A program made the position numbers and the translations under genes. Below are positions 8,329 to 18,598 of a stretch of 64,000 bases of DNA, in pieces (position 1 is the first letter of the stretch; every line of letters begins with the position of its first letter). Source of the DNA: Mucilaginibacter sp. OK283 (GTDB lineage: Bacteria; Bacteroidota; Bacteroidia; Sphingobacteriales; Sphingobacteriaceae). Below the pieces are notes generated by a model, which saw nothing but the letters and a program-made list of their open reading frames with translations, had not been told where the DNA came from and did no database searches. The stretch spans positions 248,001 through 312,000 of the forward strand of contig NZ_FODR01000002.1 in assembly GCF_900110415.1 (NCBI RefSeq), in the 5' to 3' direction.

Positions 8329-10266
8329 ATGTCAATGCAGGTACCGGCCGGCGATTTATTATCGAAAATAAATTACCCTTCTGATTTAAAGCAACTTAAC
8401 GAAGATCAACTTGAACAAGTTTGCCAGGAACTGCGCCAGTATATCGTCGATGTAGTATCGGTAAATGGTGGGCACTTTGCCGCCAGCCTGGGTGTTGTTG
8501 AGCTAACTGTTGCATTGCAATACGTTTTAAACACCCCTTATGACCAATTAGTTTGGGATGTAGGGCACCAGGCTTATGGCCATAAAATACTCACAGGGCG
8601 CCGGGATGCATTTCACACCAACCGGATTTATAAAGGCATCAGCGGTTTCCCCAAGCGATCTGAAAGCGAATATGACACTTTTGGTGTTGGCCACTCGTCA
8701 ACATCTATATCTGTTGCTTTAGGGATGGCTGTGGCATCGCATTATAAAGGCGAAACCGACAGGCAGCATGTTGCTGTTATTGGCGACGGCGCCATGACAG
8801 CAGGTATGGCTTTTGAAGCTTTGAACCATGCAGGTATCGAAAATTCCAACCTGCTGGTGATCCTGAACGACAATAACATGTCTATCGACCCTAACGTTGG
8901 CGCTTTGAAGGAATACCTTACGGATATTACTACTTCCAAGCCCTACAACCGTTTCAGGGACGACATCGCGCACGTGCTGGCCAAGCTATCGGCAATTGGC
9001 CCCGATGCGTTTAAAATTGCCCAGAAATTAGAAAAAAGCATAAAAGGTACCCTGCTTAAACGAAGCAACTTTTTTGAAGCTTTAAAGTTCAGGTATTTTG
9101 GACCGATAGACGGCCACGATGTAAACCACCTGGTGAAAGTTTTAAAAGACCTGCGCGATATTCCAGGACCCAAAATATTGCATTGCGTTACCACCAAAGG
9201 TAAGGGCTACGCCCTGGCCGAAAAAGACCAAACCAAGTGGCATGCCCCCGGTTTGTTTGATAAAATTACCGGTGAGATAAAGAAAGCTAAATACGATAAA
9301 CCACAGCCACCTAAATACCAGGATGTGTTTGGCCATAGCATTATTGAACTGGCCGAGCAAAACCCTAAAATAATGGGTATTACGCCGGCAATGCCATCAG
9401 GCTGTTCATTAAACCTGATGATGAAGGCTATGCCTAACCGTGCTTTTGATGTGGGTATTGCCGAGCAACATGCCGTAACTTTTTCGGCAGGTTTGGCAAC
9501 TCAGGGCCTGGTTCCGTTTTGCAATATCTACTCCAGCTTTATGCAAAGGGCGTATGATCAGGTGATACACGATGTGGCCATACAAAAACTAAACGTGGTG
9601 CTTTGCCTTGATCGCGCCGGTTTTGCAGGTGCCGATGGCCCAACCCACCACGGCGCTTATGACCTGGCCTATATGCGTTGTATTCCTAATATGACGGTAT
9701 CAGCACCTATGAATGAGGAAGAGCTGCGTAACCTGATGTACACAGCCCAGCAGGAAAACATGGGCCCGTTTGTAATTAGGTACCCGCGCGGTAATGGTGT
9801 GATGGTTGACTGGCAACGCCCCTTCAAAGCGATACCTGTAGGTAAAGGCCGGAAAATTTGCGACGGCGAGGATGTAGCGATACTATCTATTGGGGCCATC
9901 GGGAATGAGGCCATAAAAGCCATAGCTGCGCTAAATAACGAGGGTTACTATCCTGCTCATTACGATATGCGTTTTGTGAAGCCACTTGATGAAGCGTTGT
10001 TACACGAAGTATTCAGGAAATTTGATAAGGTGATTACCGTTGAAGACGGGTGCCTTGAAGGCGGGATGGGCAGTGCGATACTGGAATTCATGGCCGATAA
10101 CGGCTATCAGAAAACCCAGGTGAAACGATTAGGTATACCCGACAGGATAGTTGAGCATGGCGAACAACCTGAACTTTGGGCCGAATGCGGTTTTGATGCC
10201 GACGGAATTGCCATGCAGGTTAAAAGCTTAGGTGCCCAGCGCAATGCACATACAATAGCGTCGTAA
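8329..10266 (+). CDS. dxs: 1-deoxy-D-xylulose-5-phosphate synthase
   Basis: A 645-aa thiamine-diphosphate enzyme that condenses pyruvate and glyceraldehyde 3-phosphate, the first step of the MEP isoprenoid pathway. The TPP/Mg motif begins at GDGAMT (residue 152) and ends at NDNNMSI. The catalytic Glu is in IAEQHAVTF (Glu379). The Pyr-binding domain and C-terminal transketolase domain follow in normal order (about 315-480 and 500-620). Length is normal. Its product feeds the menaquinone used by the respiratory cluster in this window, though the genes are unlinked. Confidence 0.97.
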   Translation: MSMQVPAGDLLSKINYPSDLKQLNEDQLEQVCQELRQYIVDVVSVNGGHFAASLGVVELTVALQYVLNTPYDQLVWDVGHQAYGHKILTGRRDAFHTNRIYKGISGFPKRSESEYDTFGVGHSSTSISVALGMAVASHYKGETDRQHVAVIGDGAMTAGMAFEALNHAGIENSNLLVILNDNNMSIDPNVGALKEYLTDITTSKPYNRFRDDIAHVLAKLSAIGPDAFKIAQKLEKSIKGTLLKRSNFFEALKFRYFGPIDGHDVNHLVKVLKDLRDIPGPKILHCVTTKGKGYALAEKDQTKWHAPGLFDKITGEIKKAKYDKPQPPKYQDVFGHSIIELAEQNPKIMGITPAMPSGCSLNLMMKAMPNRAFDVGIAEQHAVTFSAGLATQGLVPFCNIYSSFMQRAYDQVIHDVAIQKLNVVLCLDRAGFAGADGPTHHGAYDLAYMRCIPNMTVSAPMNEEELRNLMYTAQQENMGPFVIRYPRGNGVMVDWQRPFKAIPVGKGRKICDGEDVAILSIGAIGNEAIKAIAALNNEGYYPAHYDMRFVKPLDEALLHEVFRKFDKVITVEDGCLEGGMGSAILEFMADNGYQKTQVKRLGIPDRIVEHGEQPELWAECGFDADGIAMQVKSLGAQRNAHTIAS

Positions 10267-10613
10267 AAAGTTGAAGATGTAATTAGGCCAGTCCCTAAAA
10301 GGTGGCATGGCATGATCTTTAAAACTGCAATCGAACGCTGAACAGTTGAGCTGGCGAGTGTAAAGAGCGGAAGAAAAACTAATTTCTGAGTATAGGGGAA
10401 ATATTCTGTACGCTACAACTAACTATAATTAGCTTATCAGAATTCAGGAGGTCTGGGCTTTCTCTTCGGTATACCATCAATATATTTACCTGTTTATATA
10501 CAGATACCCGGGTTTTAGGAAACTGGGCATACCACACGTGCAGCTTTTTAGTTTAAAATGCCAAAGCCATGGCAATCTTATAAAAAAATTGAGGTTATAT
10601 TAGCTGCGATTAT
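10267..10613. other. 347-bp intergenic gap, nothing recognised
   Basis: This stretch between dxs and the BamA-like gene has stops in all frames and no convincing hairpin followed by T. A GGTATACC palindrome near 10480 is the only small symmetry I noted. The downstream promoter could not be located. Confidence 0.5.
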
Positions 10614-11747
10614 ATGAAAACATTTGTTATCTCATTGCTGCTGATATTTTGCCTGCAAAGTGCTTTTTCACAAACGCAAATTCTTCCGAAATTTTTGCGT
10701 AAAATGTATTTAAACAAGGATAGCACAAAAAAAAGCAGCTTCGTAATTTTACCTGCGCTGAGTTCTGCCCCCGAAACCGGCCTCGAAGTGGGCGGTGCAG
10801 GCCTATATTCTTTTTATAGCGATTCATTAAAAAGCAACACCCGGGTATCAAGTGTTTTTGGATATGGCACCGTAACCACCAAAGGCCAAAGCCGCTTAAG
10901 TTTAAATATTAGCTATTGGACGCCCGATAATGGCTACCATTATACTGCCGGCATTAGTTTCATAAACTTTCCTTTCAACTTTTATGGCATTGGTAATAAT
11001 ACCCGCAGCGCTGATGCGGCGCGTATTGGTCAAAAACGGACTAAAGGATATTTAGGTGTAGAAAAGAAGCTGTCTGACAGGCTTTATGCGGGTATTGTAG
11101 CCGGTGCTATTCGATATAAGATACCTCCCGAACCAAAGAATACTATTTTTTACACCGACCGGAGGGTAGAAAACCATGGCGGGGGCAGTAATATATATCT
11201 TGGCCCAAGTATCACATATGATAGCCGCAACAGCAATACGTACACTACAAAAGGTATGATAATTACCAGCTCTTTTGAAATAATTAAGGGATTTGGCAAT
11301 AAAGGTTATAATGGAGGCTTTTTAAATATAGAGTATTCACAGTTTTTCGCTTTGGCAAAAAAGCTGGTTTTAGGTGTAGATATACAGGAACAGAGCCTTA
11401 CCGGTCGTAGTTCGCCATTTTACTGGTTGCCGGCGTTGGGGAATGACGAACTCATGCGAGGCTATTACAACGGTCGTTACCGCGACCGGAATTTGCTTGC
11501 CGGCCAAACCGAACTACGCTATCGGCTAAGTCCGCGTATTGGCCTTGTAGGTTTTGCAGGCACGGGCGAGGTATTCAACAAAAGCTTTAGCTGGGCGCAA
11601 CTTAAACCTAATTATGGCGGTGGTGTACGATACTTTTTCGACATTGAAAAAGGTCTCAGCATTCGCGCTGATTATGGGGTAGGGCAGAAAAATCCAGGCG
11701 AAAAAAGGCAAAGTGGCTTTTACGCCGCATTGGGACAGGCGTTTTAA
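10614..11747 (+). CDS. BamA/TamA-family outer-membrane barrel (surface antigen D15 type)
   Basis: A 377-aa protein with a signal peptide (MKTFVISLLLIFCLQSAFS-Q). It lacks POTRA repeats and is essentially the C-terminal 16-strand-like Omp85 barrel. Visible features are 'GLEVGGAGLYSFY' early, 'GPSITYDSRNSNTYTTKGMI', the L6-type 'LMRGYYNGRYRDRN' resembling the conserved (V)RGY/F loop, and 'GLSIRADYGVGQKNPG' near the end. Small POTRA-less Omp85 members are common in Bacteroidota. Their cargo is unknown. Confidence 0.8.
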   Translation: MKTFVISLLLIFCLQSAFSQTQILPKFLRKMYLNKDSTKKSSFVILPALSSAPETGLEVGGAGLYSFYSDSLKSNTRVSSVFGYGTVTTKGQSRLSLNISYWTPDNGYHYTAGISFINFPFNFYGIGNNTRSADAARIGQKRTKGYLGVEKKLSDRLYAGIVAGAIRYKIPPEPKNTIFYTDRRVENHGGGSNIYLGPSITYDSRNSNTYTTKGMIITSSFEIIKGFGNKGYNGGFLNIEYSQFFALAKKLVLGVDIQEQSLTGRSSPFYWLPALGNDELMRGYYNGRYRDRNLLAGQTELRYRLSPRIGLVGFAGTGEVFNKSFSWAQLKPNYGGGVRYFFDIEKGLSIRADYGVGQKNPGEKRQSGFYAALGQAF

Positions 11748-11945
11748 TTGCTTAGTAACAGGTTTTGTTTTTGCTTAATCATCGTTTGGCACGCCGGGAA
11801 ACTCTCGTCGATCGACTTTATATGCGGTATTTCTGCTCAGCCTGGCGGCTGTAGTATTGCCTGGAAAGTAGAATAACGCATATGCACCTGTTTTTGTCAT
11901 CCATATGCCAAAGTTAAAATACCAATAGGTGGCCGTGTTTATAAC

Positions 11946-11973
11946 AAAAAACCCGGCGTTAACCGGGTTTTTT
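11946..11973. terminator. Bidirectional terminator between the Omp85 barrel and M1 peptidase genes
   Basis: AAAAAACCCGG (11946-11956) pairs perfectly with CCGGGTTTTTT (11963-11973) over an 6-base loop. It is 7 bases after the minus-strand peptidase stop and about 200 bases after the plus-strand stop. The symmetric A/T flanks let it work in both directions. Confidence 0.9.
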
Positions 11974-11979
11974 GTATTG

Positions 11980-13983
11980 TTACTTCTTTGTCCAAACGTT
12001 ATTGTCGGGGTTGTAATCCGGTAAAACTTTATCAGGATCGTAGGTAACAGATTCAATTTCTTCTGTTGATGGATATTTAAACGTCCAGGTGGCATTGCGT
12101 TCCCAAACTTCGACAGGTAATTTCATCCTATCCACTTTACCACTTTTTGTTTTTATTTCCAATATTACCGGCATAGCCATTTTACCAAGATTATCAATGG
12201 TTATCATGGCGCCCTTAGTAGCATCGTTATCAACATACTTAACATCGCTTACAGCAACATCCAAACGCCAGTTATTCAGGAACCAGCCTCTCCAGAACCA
12301 TTGCAGGCTCTCACCAGATGCATTCTCTATGGTACGGAAAAAGTCGTCAGGTGTTGGGTGTTTGAATGCCCAGCGTTTGATATAGGTTTGGAAAGCGAAA
12401 TCAAAACGTTCGGGGCCTAAAATTTGCTCGCGCAATAAAGTAAGGCCGGCACCTGGTTTTGAATATAGTAATGTACCGGTGTTCCTTTCTTTAAGGTTAG
12501 CGGGCTGGCTTAGCATTGGCTCCAGGCCAGGCCGGGTATAGGTATCGCCAATTTTATGCATATCGCCAGGTTTGCGGGCATACTCACCGTTGTTAAAATC
12601 AGCAGTCGAAAGAGTATTGATGAAAGTATTGAAACCTTCATCCATCCAACCATATAAACGCTCGTTTGAGCCCACAATCATCGGGAACCAGGTGTGACCA
12701 AACTCATGGTCGTTAACGCCCCAAAGGCCGGCTTTTTTGGCCCTGTATCCGCAGAAAACAATACCTGGATATTCCATACCGCCAACAATGCCTGCAACTG
12801 CTGCTGCGGCAGGATAAGGAAATTCAAACCATTTTTGGGAGTTATATTCGATAGACTTTTTTACATATTCTGTTGAACGGGCCCAGGCATCAATGCCATC
12901 GCTCTCAACTGGATATGCCGAAATAGCGATAGACTTTTTACCACTTGGCAAATCCATTTTAGCGGCATCAACAATAAACGCGGCCGATGACGCCCATGCA
13001 GCATCCCTCGCGTTTTTTATTTTAAAGTGCCAGGTAAGCGTTGATTTACCGGCCGGGCGCGATTTAGGATCGGTAACTTCAGCTGCCGAACGGATAACTA
13101 CCGTTTTTTCGCTTGCAGCGGCTTGCGCCCAGCGTTTTTGCTGCTCAGGCGTGTACACCTCGGCAGGGTTCAATAATTCGCCCGAGGCAACTACAATGTG
13201 GTTTGCCGGAGCGGTAATGCTCAGGTCAAAATCGCCATACTCCAGGTAAAACTCACCCGGACCTGTGTAAGGCTGCGTATTCCATCCCATTACTTCATCG
13301 TACACGCACATACGTGGGTACCACTGGGCTACAGTATAAATTTTGCCGTTTTTTGAGGCTTTATCGTCCAGGTATCCCATACGGTCTGATCCGTAATTGG
13401 GCGATACAAACGAATATTCTATTTTCAGCTTTACGTTACCGCCATTGGCAGTTACCTGTCTTGGCAAAAATACCTGCATACGGGTATCGCTTACCAGGAA
13501 TTTCACATCGGTAGCGCCGCCTTTTGCATCAACAGCTTTTACCGATTTTATTTTGTAACCCGCATCAAACGCTTCGCCGCGGCCCCAGTTCCGGCTACCG
13601 GTTGGCGGAACAATTGCTGTACCGCGGGAATCTAACTTAAACAAATTCTGATCCAGCTGCATCCATAAAAAACTCAGGTTTTGCGGGCTGTTGTTGGTAT
13701 AAGTTAAAACTTCCGAACCGGTAATCAGGTTGTTTTTATCATCCAAAGTGGCGGCCAAAGCGTAATCGGCACGGTTTTGCCAATATTTTGGACCAGGCTG
13801 CCCATCGGCTGCGCGGAACTCGGTACCATTTTTAGTATAAAATGGCGGGCCAAAGGTTTCATGATAACTGTAATCAGATGCAGGTGCGGCTGCTGGAGGA
13901 GGGGTTGGTGCCTGTTGCGCGTTAACGGCAGCAATAGCCATCATAAAGGCCGTACTTAAACCGGCCATTAGTTTTAAATTCAT
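11980..13983 (-). CDS. M1-family zinc aminopeptidase, exported
   Basis: A 667-aa metallopeptidase. The zinc site is HEFGH (His426, His430) with the third ligand Glu449 in WMDEGFN, exactly HExxH-x18-E. The substrate-binding GxMEx loop appears as GGMEYPG about 30 residues upstream. The ATG at 13983 gives a clean signal peptide ([22 protein letters not shown]), so I preferred it to the upstream ATG at 14019. The mature N-terminus is Pro/Ala rich ([11 protein letters not shown]). The role is probably periplasmic peptide scavenging. Confidence 0.9.
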   Translation of the reverse strand: MNLKLMAGLSTAFMMAIAAVNAQQAPTPPPAAAPASDYSYHETFGPPFYTKNGTEFRAADGQPGPKYWQNRADYALAATLDDKNNLITGSEVLTYTNNSPQNLSFLWMQLDQNLFKLDSRGTAIVPPTGSRNWGRGEAFDAGYKIKSVKAVDAKGGATDVKFLVSDTRMQVFLPRQVTANGGNVKLKIEYSFVSPNYGSDRMGYLDDKASKNGKIYTVAQWYPRMCVYDEVMGWNTQPYTGPGEFYLEYGDFDLSITAPANHIVVASGELLNPAEVYTPEQQKRWAQAAASEKTVVIRSAAEVTDPKSRPAGKSTLTWHFKIKNARDAAWASSAAFIVDAAKMDLPSGKKSIAISAYPVESDGIDAWARSTEYVKKSIEYNSQKWFEFPYPAAAAVAGIVGGMEYPGIVFCGYRAKKAGLWGVNDHEFGHTWFPMIVGSNERLYGWMDEGFNTFINTLSTADFNNGEYARKPGDMHKIGDTYTRPGLEPMLSQPANLKERNTGTLLYSKPGAGLTLLREQILGPERFDFAFQTYIKRWAFKHPTPDDFFRTIENASGESLQWFWRGWFLNNWRLDVAVSDVKYVDNDATKGAMITIDNLGKMAMPVILEIKTKSGKVDRMKLPVEVWERNATWTFKYPSTEEIESVTYDPDKVLPDYNPDNNVWTKK

Positions 13984-14183
13984 TTCAGTCAATTTTGAGA
14001 ATACAAAGCAAGTATACACAAAAAAGCTTTTTTAAACAGCCCGTAAAATGATTGTTACGTGTTTGTTAATTAGTGAATGACTGAATTAGTGAATTATTGA
14101 TTTGCCTTGCAATAGGCTATCAGTCAGGTAGGTTTAATTGCCTTATTAAACCCTGGAATGAGAATTTTGCCTGATTTTTTGAA

Positions 14184-14240
14184 TATTACCGATGATGCAC
14201 CTTTCGTGCATCATTGCCTCACTATTTGCACCCGGTAATA
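14184..14240. repeat. Nested palindrome (two concentric arms)
   Basis: The inner hairpin is ATGATGCAC (14192-14200), loop CTTTC, GTGCATCAT (14206-14214). It is enclosed by outer arms TATTACCG (14184-14191) and CGGTAATA (14233-14240). It lies in the gap upstream of the M1 peptidase promoter region and downstream (in minus sense) of nothing coding. There is no T-run, so it is not a typical terminator. Confidence 0.65.
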
Positions 14241-14271
14241 CAAAAACTTACAGCCTTAATTCCTTTTTCTT

Positions 14272-14622
14272 CTATTTCTTCAAAAAATGATCGGCATATA
14301 CCTTTTCATCAAAGCCAAAAAACAAGAAACCGCCATCTTCAATAACGGGGCGTTTAATCATGCTGGTTTTTTGCTGTAGTAGTTGCAGGGCATCGGTATT
14401 GGTTTTTATGCTTTCTTTAACAGCCGGGTCAAGCTGTTTCCAGGTTAGGCCTTGCTTGTTCATGAATTTTTCGTATCCTGCTTTTGTGTCCCACTCCTGT
14501 AGCTTTTCGGTACTGACCCCCAGTTTTTTGAAATCCTGGAAATCGTAATCAACTTTGTTTGCTTTAAGCCAGTCGAGGGCTTTTTTTACTGTATTGCAAT
14601 TGGTAATTCCGTAAACTTTCAT
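14272..14622 (-). CDS. Spx/MgsR/YffB-type ArsC-family thioredoxin-fold protein
   Basis: A 116-aa protein of the arsenate-reductase-like family. It has one active-site Cys (Cys9 in GITNCNTVKKAL), lacking the second Cys of CxxC Spx proteins, and the conserved basic 'MIKRPVIEDGG' segment. That places it closer to YffB or ArsC-like reductases than to true Spx. The substrate is unknown. It ends 9 bases upstream of where the receptor gene's stop begins on the same strand, and a TAGCTTTG box abuts its start. Confidence 0.85.
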   Translation of the reverse strand: MKVYGITNCNTVKKALDWLKANKVDYDFQDFKKLGVSTEKLQEWDTKAGYEKFMNKQGLTWKQLDPAVKESIKTNTDALQLLQQKTSMIKRPVIEDGGFLFFGFDEKVYADHFLKK

Positions 14623-14626
14623 ACCG

Positions 14627-14634
14627 CAAAGCTA
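14627..14634 (-). promoter_or_regulatory. TAnnTTTG box abutting the ArsC-like start codon
   Basis: TAGCTTTG (minus strand) ends 4 bases before the ATG at 14622. It overlaps the TAG stop of the upstream receptor gene. If used, the transcript would be leaderless or nearly so. Confidence 0.45.
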
Positions 14635-17070
14635 TTGATTTCCGCCACCACTTTTACTACCGCCACCCTTGGTATCATCATTATTGATACCACGCTGGTT
14701 CTTTTTAATGTCGCCGTTAAGCTTGCCAAATTTATAATTAAGCCTGATGGCAAAATTACGGTAAGGGTTGGTACCGCTGTAAGTATTATAAAAATCATTG
14801 GAGCGGGTGTAGCCATGATAAGTACGGTATTTACTGTAGGGATTATTAGCAACCAGCGACACGGTAAACGTCTTCTTGAAAAATTCCTTCGAGGCCACGT
14901 AGGAGTTAAATATAAAGTTGCTGGATTTTCCTTGCAGCGTTACATCGCCGCTAAAGAAACCTGCGTCAAGCGCCAGCCGGTAGCCGCCATCAAATTTATA
15001 GGCAAGGTTTCCGAAAGCGCGGCCGGTATAGCCGTCGTTGGTATAAAAGCTGCCGTTATAAGTTCCCTTGAGCCAGATGTGCGAAATTTCGCCATTGATA
15101 CTTACGGTAAACTTTTTGGTAATATTAAAATTGGTATTCAGGTTTAGGCCAAGGGTACGATTGCTGCCTAAATTTTGATAGGTGGTATAAGTAACGGTAT
15201 CAATCAGGGTACTCACATTTTGGATAGAGTTATTGGAGAACGCGTAGCTTAGCCCGGCGTTGATTGATCCTTTTGAAAAATTACTGTAAGTAAGCTCAAA
15301 TGTATTGTTAAGTTCGGGCCGCAACTGCGGGTTACCGGTAGTTACAAACTTAGGGTTTGAGTTATCAATAAAAGGGTTTAGCTGGTATATACCCGGGCGC
15401 TGGATGCGCTGGGTAAATCCGAAATTGAAACTGCTTGTTTTAAAGCTGCGTTGTATGGATATTGACGGGATGAGGTTGTTGTATCCCCTATCCAGCGGCG
15501 TACCGGTAAAATCGGCGTTTACCTGGGTATGCTCCAGGCGTAAACCACCCTTGGCTGTCCATTTAGTAAATTTTACCTGGTACGAGTTGTAGGCGCTGTA
15601 CACATCCTGGTGGTAATCAAATGTATTAGTTTGATTGGCATCAACAACATAATCCCCGGTACCGGCATCCTGGTTCTCGCGCCTGTAATCACTAAAATTA
15701 TTACGCAGTATAACTTTACCGCCGGCTTCCAGGTTCACCTTTTTAAAGGGGTATACATAATCTAACTGAAAGGTATGCTCTTTGTTACCTGCGTTATTAT
15801 ACTGCCTGAAATTTGGATTATTGATGGCATCAAAATTTACCCTTTCGCTAAAACTATTGCTATTGTATTGATTACTTGGCGAGTAGCTGTATTTATAGGA
15901 AGCGGTAAGCAACTCGTCCTTTTTATTTTTGAAGCCTAACTGGTAATTAACAGATATGTCTGTCCCCTTATCATGGTTTATCCCGTCATTTAAGCTGCGG
16001 TAAGCCTGGGCAACACTGCCATCGCTTTTTATTTGTGTAGACGTCTGATCGCCTGTCTGATTAAAATTCCCTCTAAAAAGTTCAAACGAACCGGTAAGCA
16101 GGTTCAAACTATCCAACTCGTAACTTAATTCGGCATTGGCATATTTGTATTTACCTTCAAACGAGCCATCGCCGTTTTGATTCAATACCGATTGCGTAAG
16201 ATTTTGTGTTTGCGAACTTTGAGTACTATTGCTAACCCGGTTTTGATTACCAAAACCTGCATAGCCCGACAAGCCGAACTTGCCCTGCTTTACTGTAGCA
16301 TTTAAGTTATATCCCGGCCCCCAAATGCTGTTAAAGCGCGAATTGATACTGCCATTATAGCCTTGGTCGGCATTTTTTTTGGTGATGATATTGATGATGC
16401 CCGATAAACCCTCCGCGTCGTATTTTGCCGGTGGTGTGGTAATCACTTCTATCCTTTCAATGTTGGTAGCTGGCATCGCTTTTAACACATCCGACGGATT
16501 TTTAGCCATCAGAGCTGATGCTTTTCCGTTTACCAATATCTTGTAATTGCCGCTCCCTTTTAGCTTGATCTTGTCGTCTCCATCAACCGATAGCAAAGGC
16601 ACCTTACGCATCATATCCAGTGCAGATATCGCTTTACTTTCCGGGTCGGCCTGCACATCATAAGTAAGCCGGTCAACCTCCTGTTTCATTACGGGCCTTA
16701 CGGCCGTAACACTCACTTCACCCAGTTGCTTGCTGGCTGCCGACATATATATTTTGCCTGCATCAACCGTTGTACCGGCAGGTTTTATCGGAAACGTTTT
16801 AGTAGCGAAGCCAATAAATGCCACCGCCATCTGGTAAGTTTTACCTTCGGGCGCTTTAAGTTCAAAGCTGCCATCGTCTTTTGTAAGGGTACTTTTTACC
16901 GATGCCTTTGTACCGGCATCCTGCAAAACAACGGTAACATAGCCCAGAGGCTTATTTGCCGCCGAATCAATAACAGTACCTTTAACGGTAATATTGGAAG
17001 GGACGGGGCTTTGCGCTATCGTAAGTATAGAGAAACAACAGCAAATTACTGTGAGTACAAATTTATACAT
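14632..17070 (-). CDS. TonB-dependent-receptor-like outer-membrane protein (CarboxypepD_reg, plug, OMP barrel)
   Basis: An 812-aa outer-membrane protein. A signal peptide (MYKFVLTVICCCFSILTIAQ) is followed by a carboxypeptidase-regulatory beta-sandwich (about 27-110, VKGTVIDSAANKPLGYVTV), a plug domain (about 120-235, with IERIEVITTPPAKYDAEGLSG) and a long barrel typical of the 'outer membrane beta-barrel family protein' group. The Gly/Ser-rich tail (DDTKGGGSKSGGG) lacks the usual terminal aromatic. There is no SusD partner, so this is not a polysaccharide-utilisation pair. Two perfect palindromes lie upstream and may be operators. The ligand is unknown. Confidence 0.85.
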   Translation of the reverse strand: MYKFVLTVICCCFSILTIAQSPVPSNITVKGTVIDSAANKPLGYVTVVLQDAGTKASVKSTLTKDDGSFELKAPEGKTYQMAVAFIGFATKTFPIKPAGTTVDAGKIYMSAASKQLGEVSVTAVRPVMKQEVDRLTYDVQADPESKAISALDMMRKVPLLSVDGDDKIKLKGSGNYKILVNGKASALMAKNPSDVLKAMPATNIERIEVITTPPAKYDAEGLSGIINIITKKNADQGYNGSINSRFNSIWGPGYNLNATVKQGKFGLSGYAGFGNQNRVSNSTQSSQTQNLTQSVLNQNGDGSFEGKYKYANAELSYELDSLNLLTGSFELFRGNFNQTGDQTSTQIKSDGSVAQAYRSLNDGINHDKGTDISVNYQLGFKNKKDELLTASYKYSYSPSNQYNSNSFSERVNFDAINNPNFRQYNNAGNKEHTFQLDYVYPFKKVNLEAGGKVILRNNFSDYRRENQDAGTGDYVVDANQTNTFDYHQDVYSAYNSYQVKFTKWTAKGGLRLEHTQVNADFTGTPLDRGYNNLIPSISIQRSFKTSSFNFGFTQRIQRPGIYQLNPFIDNSNPKFVTTGNPQLRPELNNTFELTYSNFSKGSINAGLSYAFSNNSIQNVSTLIDTVTYTTYQNLGSNRTLGLNLNTNFNITKKFTVSINGEISHIWLKGTYNGSFYTNDGYTGRAFGNLAYKFDGGYRLALDAGFFSGDVTLQGKSSNFIFNSYVASKEFFKKTFTVSLVANNPYSKYRTYHGYTRSNDFYNTYSGTNPYRNFAIRLNYKFGKLNGDIKKNQRGINNDDTKGGGSKSGGGNQ

Positions 17071-17103
17071 AAGGAATTTAGGTGATATGACGCAGCAAGA
17101 TAC

Positions 17104-17123
17104 CCAAGTGTTGCAACACTTGG
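17104..17123. promoter_or_regulatory. 20-bp perfect palindrome upstream of the TonB-type receptor
   Basis: CCAAGTGTTG and CAACACTTGG form a perfect 20-bp palindrome with no loop, 33 bases upstream of the receptor start. This is the form expected for a dimeric regulator site; no regulator gene is adjacent. Confidence 0.5.
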
Positions 17124-17141
17124 AAAGTATTTAACATTATT

Positions 17142-17155
17142 TAACTAATTAGTTA
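17142..17155. promoter_or_regulatory. 14-bp palindrome resembling a MarR/TetR-type operator
   Basis: TAACTAATTAGTTA is a perfect palindrome 71 bases upstream of the receptor start and just beyond the pth stop. AT-rich palindromes of this shape are common MarR/TetR-type sites. The regulator is not identified here. Confidence 0.45.
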
Positions 17156-17174
17156 GTTGTGAGGCGGTAATTTT

Positions 17175-17735
17175 TTATTTGTTAAACCTGGTCATGGTTA
17201 GTTCGGTACCGATGGTACAAAAACTCTTCACCATTTCTATCGAGCGGTCAATCAGCGCAGGCAGTTCGGGTTTCTCATCATCGTCAAAACCACTCAAAAC
17301 ATAATCAACCTGCCTGCCTTTAGGGAAGTTATCGCCTACTCCAAAACGCAGGCGCGCGTAATTGTTATGGCCAAGTGTTGCTTCAATATGTTTTAAGCCA
17401 TTATGCCCTGCAGCGCTGCCTTTAGGTTTTAAGCGCAGGGTACCCAGGGGCAAGGCAATATCATCAACAATAACCAGCACATTTTCCAGCGGGATTTTTA
17501 AATCCTTCATCCAATGGTTAAGCGCTTTACCGCTCAGGTTCATGAAGGTAGTAGGTTTAATGAGGCAAAGGGTACGGCCTTTGAAGGATACCTCGGTATA
17601 ATAGGCCAGGCGCATATTATAAAATTTGGCGCTCTCCTGTTTAGCCAGTTCATCCAAAACCATAAAGCCTATATTATGCCGGGTATCAGCATATTCGGGG
17701 CCTATATTCCCAAGTCCTACTATTAGATATTTCAT
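17175..17735 (-). CDS. pth: Peptidyl-tRNA hydrolase
   Basis: A 186-aa enzyme that hydrolyses peptidyl-tRNA released from stalled ribosomes. Catalytic Asn10 and His20 are present in GLGNIGPEYADTRHNIGF, the catalytic Asp is in VIVDDIALPLG, and the conserved Asn is in AAGHNGLKHIE. The usual GNPG is GNIG here, a small variation. Length is normal. The start ATG lies just after a TATCTTTG box. Confidence 0.95.
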   Translation of the reverse strand: MKYLIVGLGNIGPEYADTRHNIGFMVLDELAKQESAKFYNMRLAYYTEVSFKGRTLCLIKPTTFMNLSGKALNHWMKDLKIPLENVLVIVDDIALPLGTLRLKPKGSAAGHNGLKHIEATLGHNNYARLRFGVGDNFPKGRQVDYVLSGFDDDEKPELPALIDRSIEMVKSFCTIGTELTMTRFNK

Positions 17736-18045
17736 TTAGGGGAGCAAAGATAAAAGTTTTTTGGATTAAGGGTTTTAGGAGCAGAACCGCTTTTAAAATT
17801 GATAAGGTTTAGTTCGCGTGAAGATGCAGGGTGATTTGCCTGTTTCTTCTTTACGGGTTAGTAACTTTGCGCAAAATAATTTTGAATTTTTTTAAAAGCT
17901 TGCCTTCGACGCAAAGTTTTTCAGATTCCGGAAGGCTTTAATTTGTTTTTTTGCAGAACCTGAAGCATGTCAAAACACAATTGAAATTATTGCCTGTTTA
18001 GGATTGAACGCTCCGCAATATTTAAAGGGATGGCAACTACAAAAT
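17736..18045. other. 310-bp gap between the NTF2-like gene and pth
   Basis: No ORF is supported. It carries the pth box near its left end. A TAACTTTG on the plus strand (17862-17869) has no gene downstream in that sense and is probably chance. Confidence 0.45.
17745..17752 (-). promoter_or_regulatory. TAnnTTTG promoter box of pth
   Basis: TATCTTTG (minus strand) lies 9 bases before the pth ATG, so the 5' leader would be only a few bases. No clear TTTG at -33 is visible. Confidence 0.55.
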
Positions 18046-18498
18046 TTACTGCACAGCTTTCCTATCGGCTATAACCTGGTGAGCCTGTTTGGGCAGGTTT
18101 ACATTGCCGCTATGGCTTTCAAAATTAATTTTATGATAGGTAATTAACCAGGTATCGTCATGCTTTGCCAGCTTGGTGTGGTAAGTTGCGGTAACGGTCC
18201 AAACCTGATCGTCAAGAAAATGGTCGGTTACTGTACTGTAAAAAACATCGGCTGCCTTACCGTTAAGCTGCACCCTGAATGCCGAAAGCTGGTGATGGGT
18301 TTTATCAAAACCGGGCAAAAACGAAGCCCAGTTATCTACTACCTGTGCAGGAGAAAGTTCAATTGGGCCCAAACCGCTCATTGACGAATAATCGATCATA
18401 ACCACAGGGGCCAGTGTGCTTTGTATTAACGCCCAGTCCCGGTCGTCTGCACCTTTAAATAAATTAGTAACTGTATTGATTATTTTATTGCCTTCCAT
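18046..18498 (-). CDS. NTF2-like / SnoaL-type protein
   Basis: A 150-aa cone-shaped NTF2-fold protein with no signal peptide. The family pattern is visible: an N-terminal helix 'NTVTNLFKGADDRDWALIQSTLAPVV', then strands 'VDYSSMSG', 'ADVFYSTVTDHF' and 'DTWLITYHKINF'. Such proteins range from small-molecule isomerases to non-enzymatic binders. The substrate cannot be inferred. It stands alone. Confidence 0.7.
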   Translation of the reverse strand: MEGNKIINTVTNLFKGADDRDWALIQSTLAPVVMIDYSSMSGLGPIELSPAQVVDNWASFLPGFDKTHHQLSAFRVQLNGKAADVFYSTVTDHFLDDQVWTVTATYHTKLAKHDDTWLITYHKINFESHSGNVNLPKQAHQVIADRKAVQ

Positions 18499-18598
18499 GG
18501 TATTTAGATGTAAAGCTATCGAATTTGTTTCAAATCAATAGATAAATCGATAATTAGCATTACAACAAATTACATAAGAGGCAATTAACGGGCTAATA

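Noticed and set aside
11775..12095. Minus-strand ORF of 106 codons between the barrel and the M1 peptidase
   Set aside because: It overlaps the end of the peptidase in another frame and runs through the terminator hairpin. The part beyond the terminator (from about 11900) looks vaguely protein-like, but I cannot support it.
17862..17869. TAACTTTG promoter-like box on the plus strand
   Set aside because: No plus-strand gene follows; downstream sequence is antisense to the NTF2-like gene.
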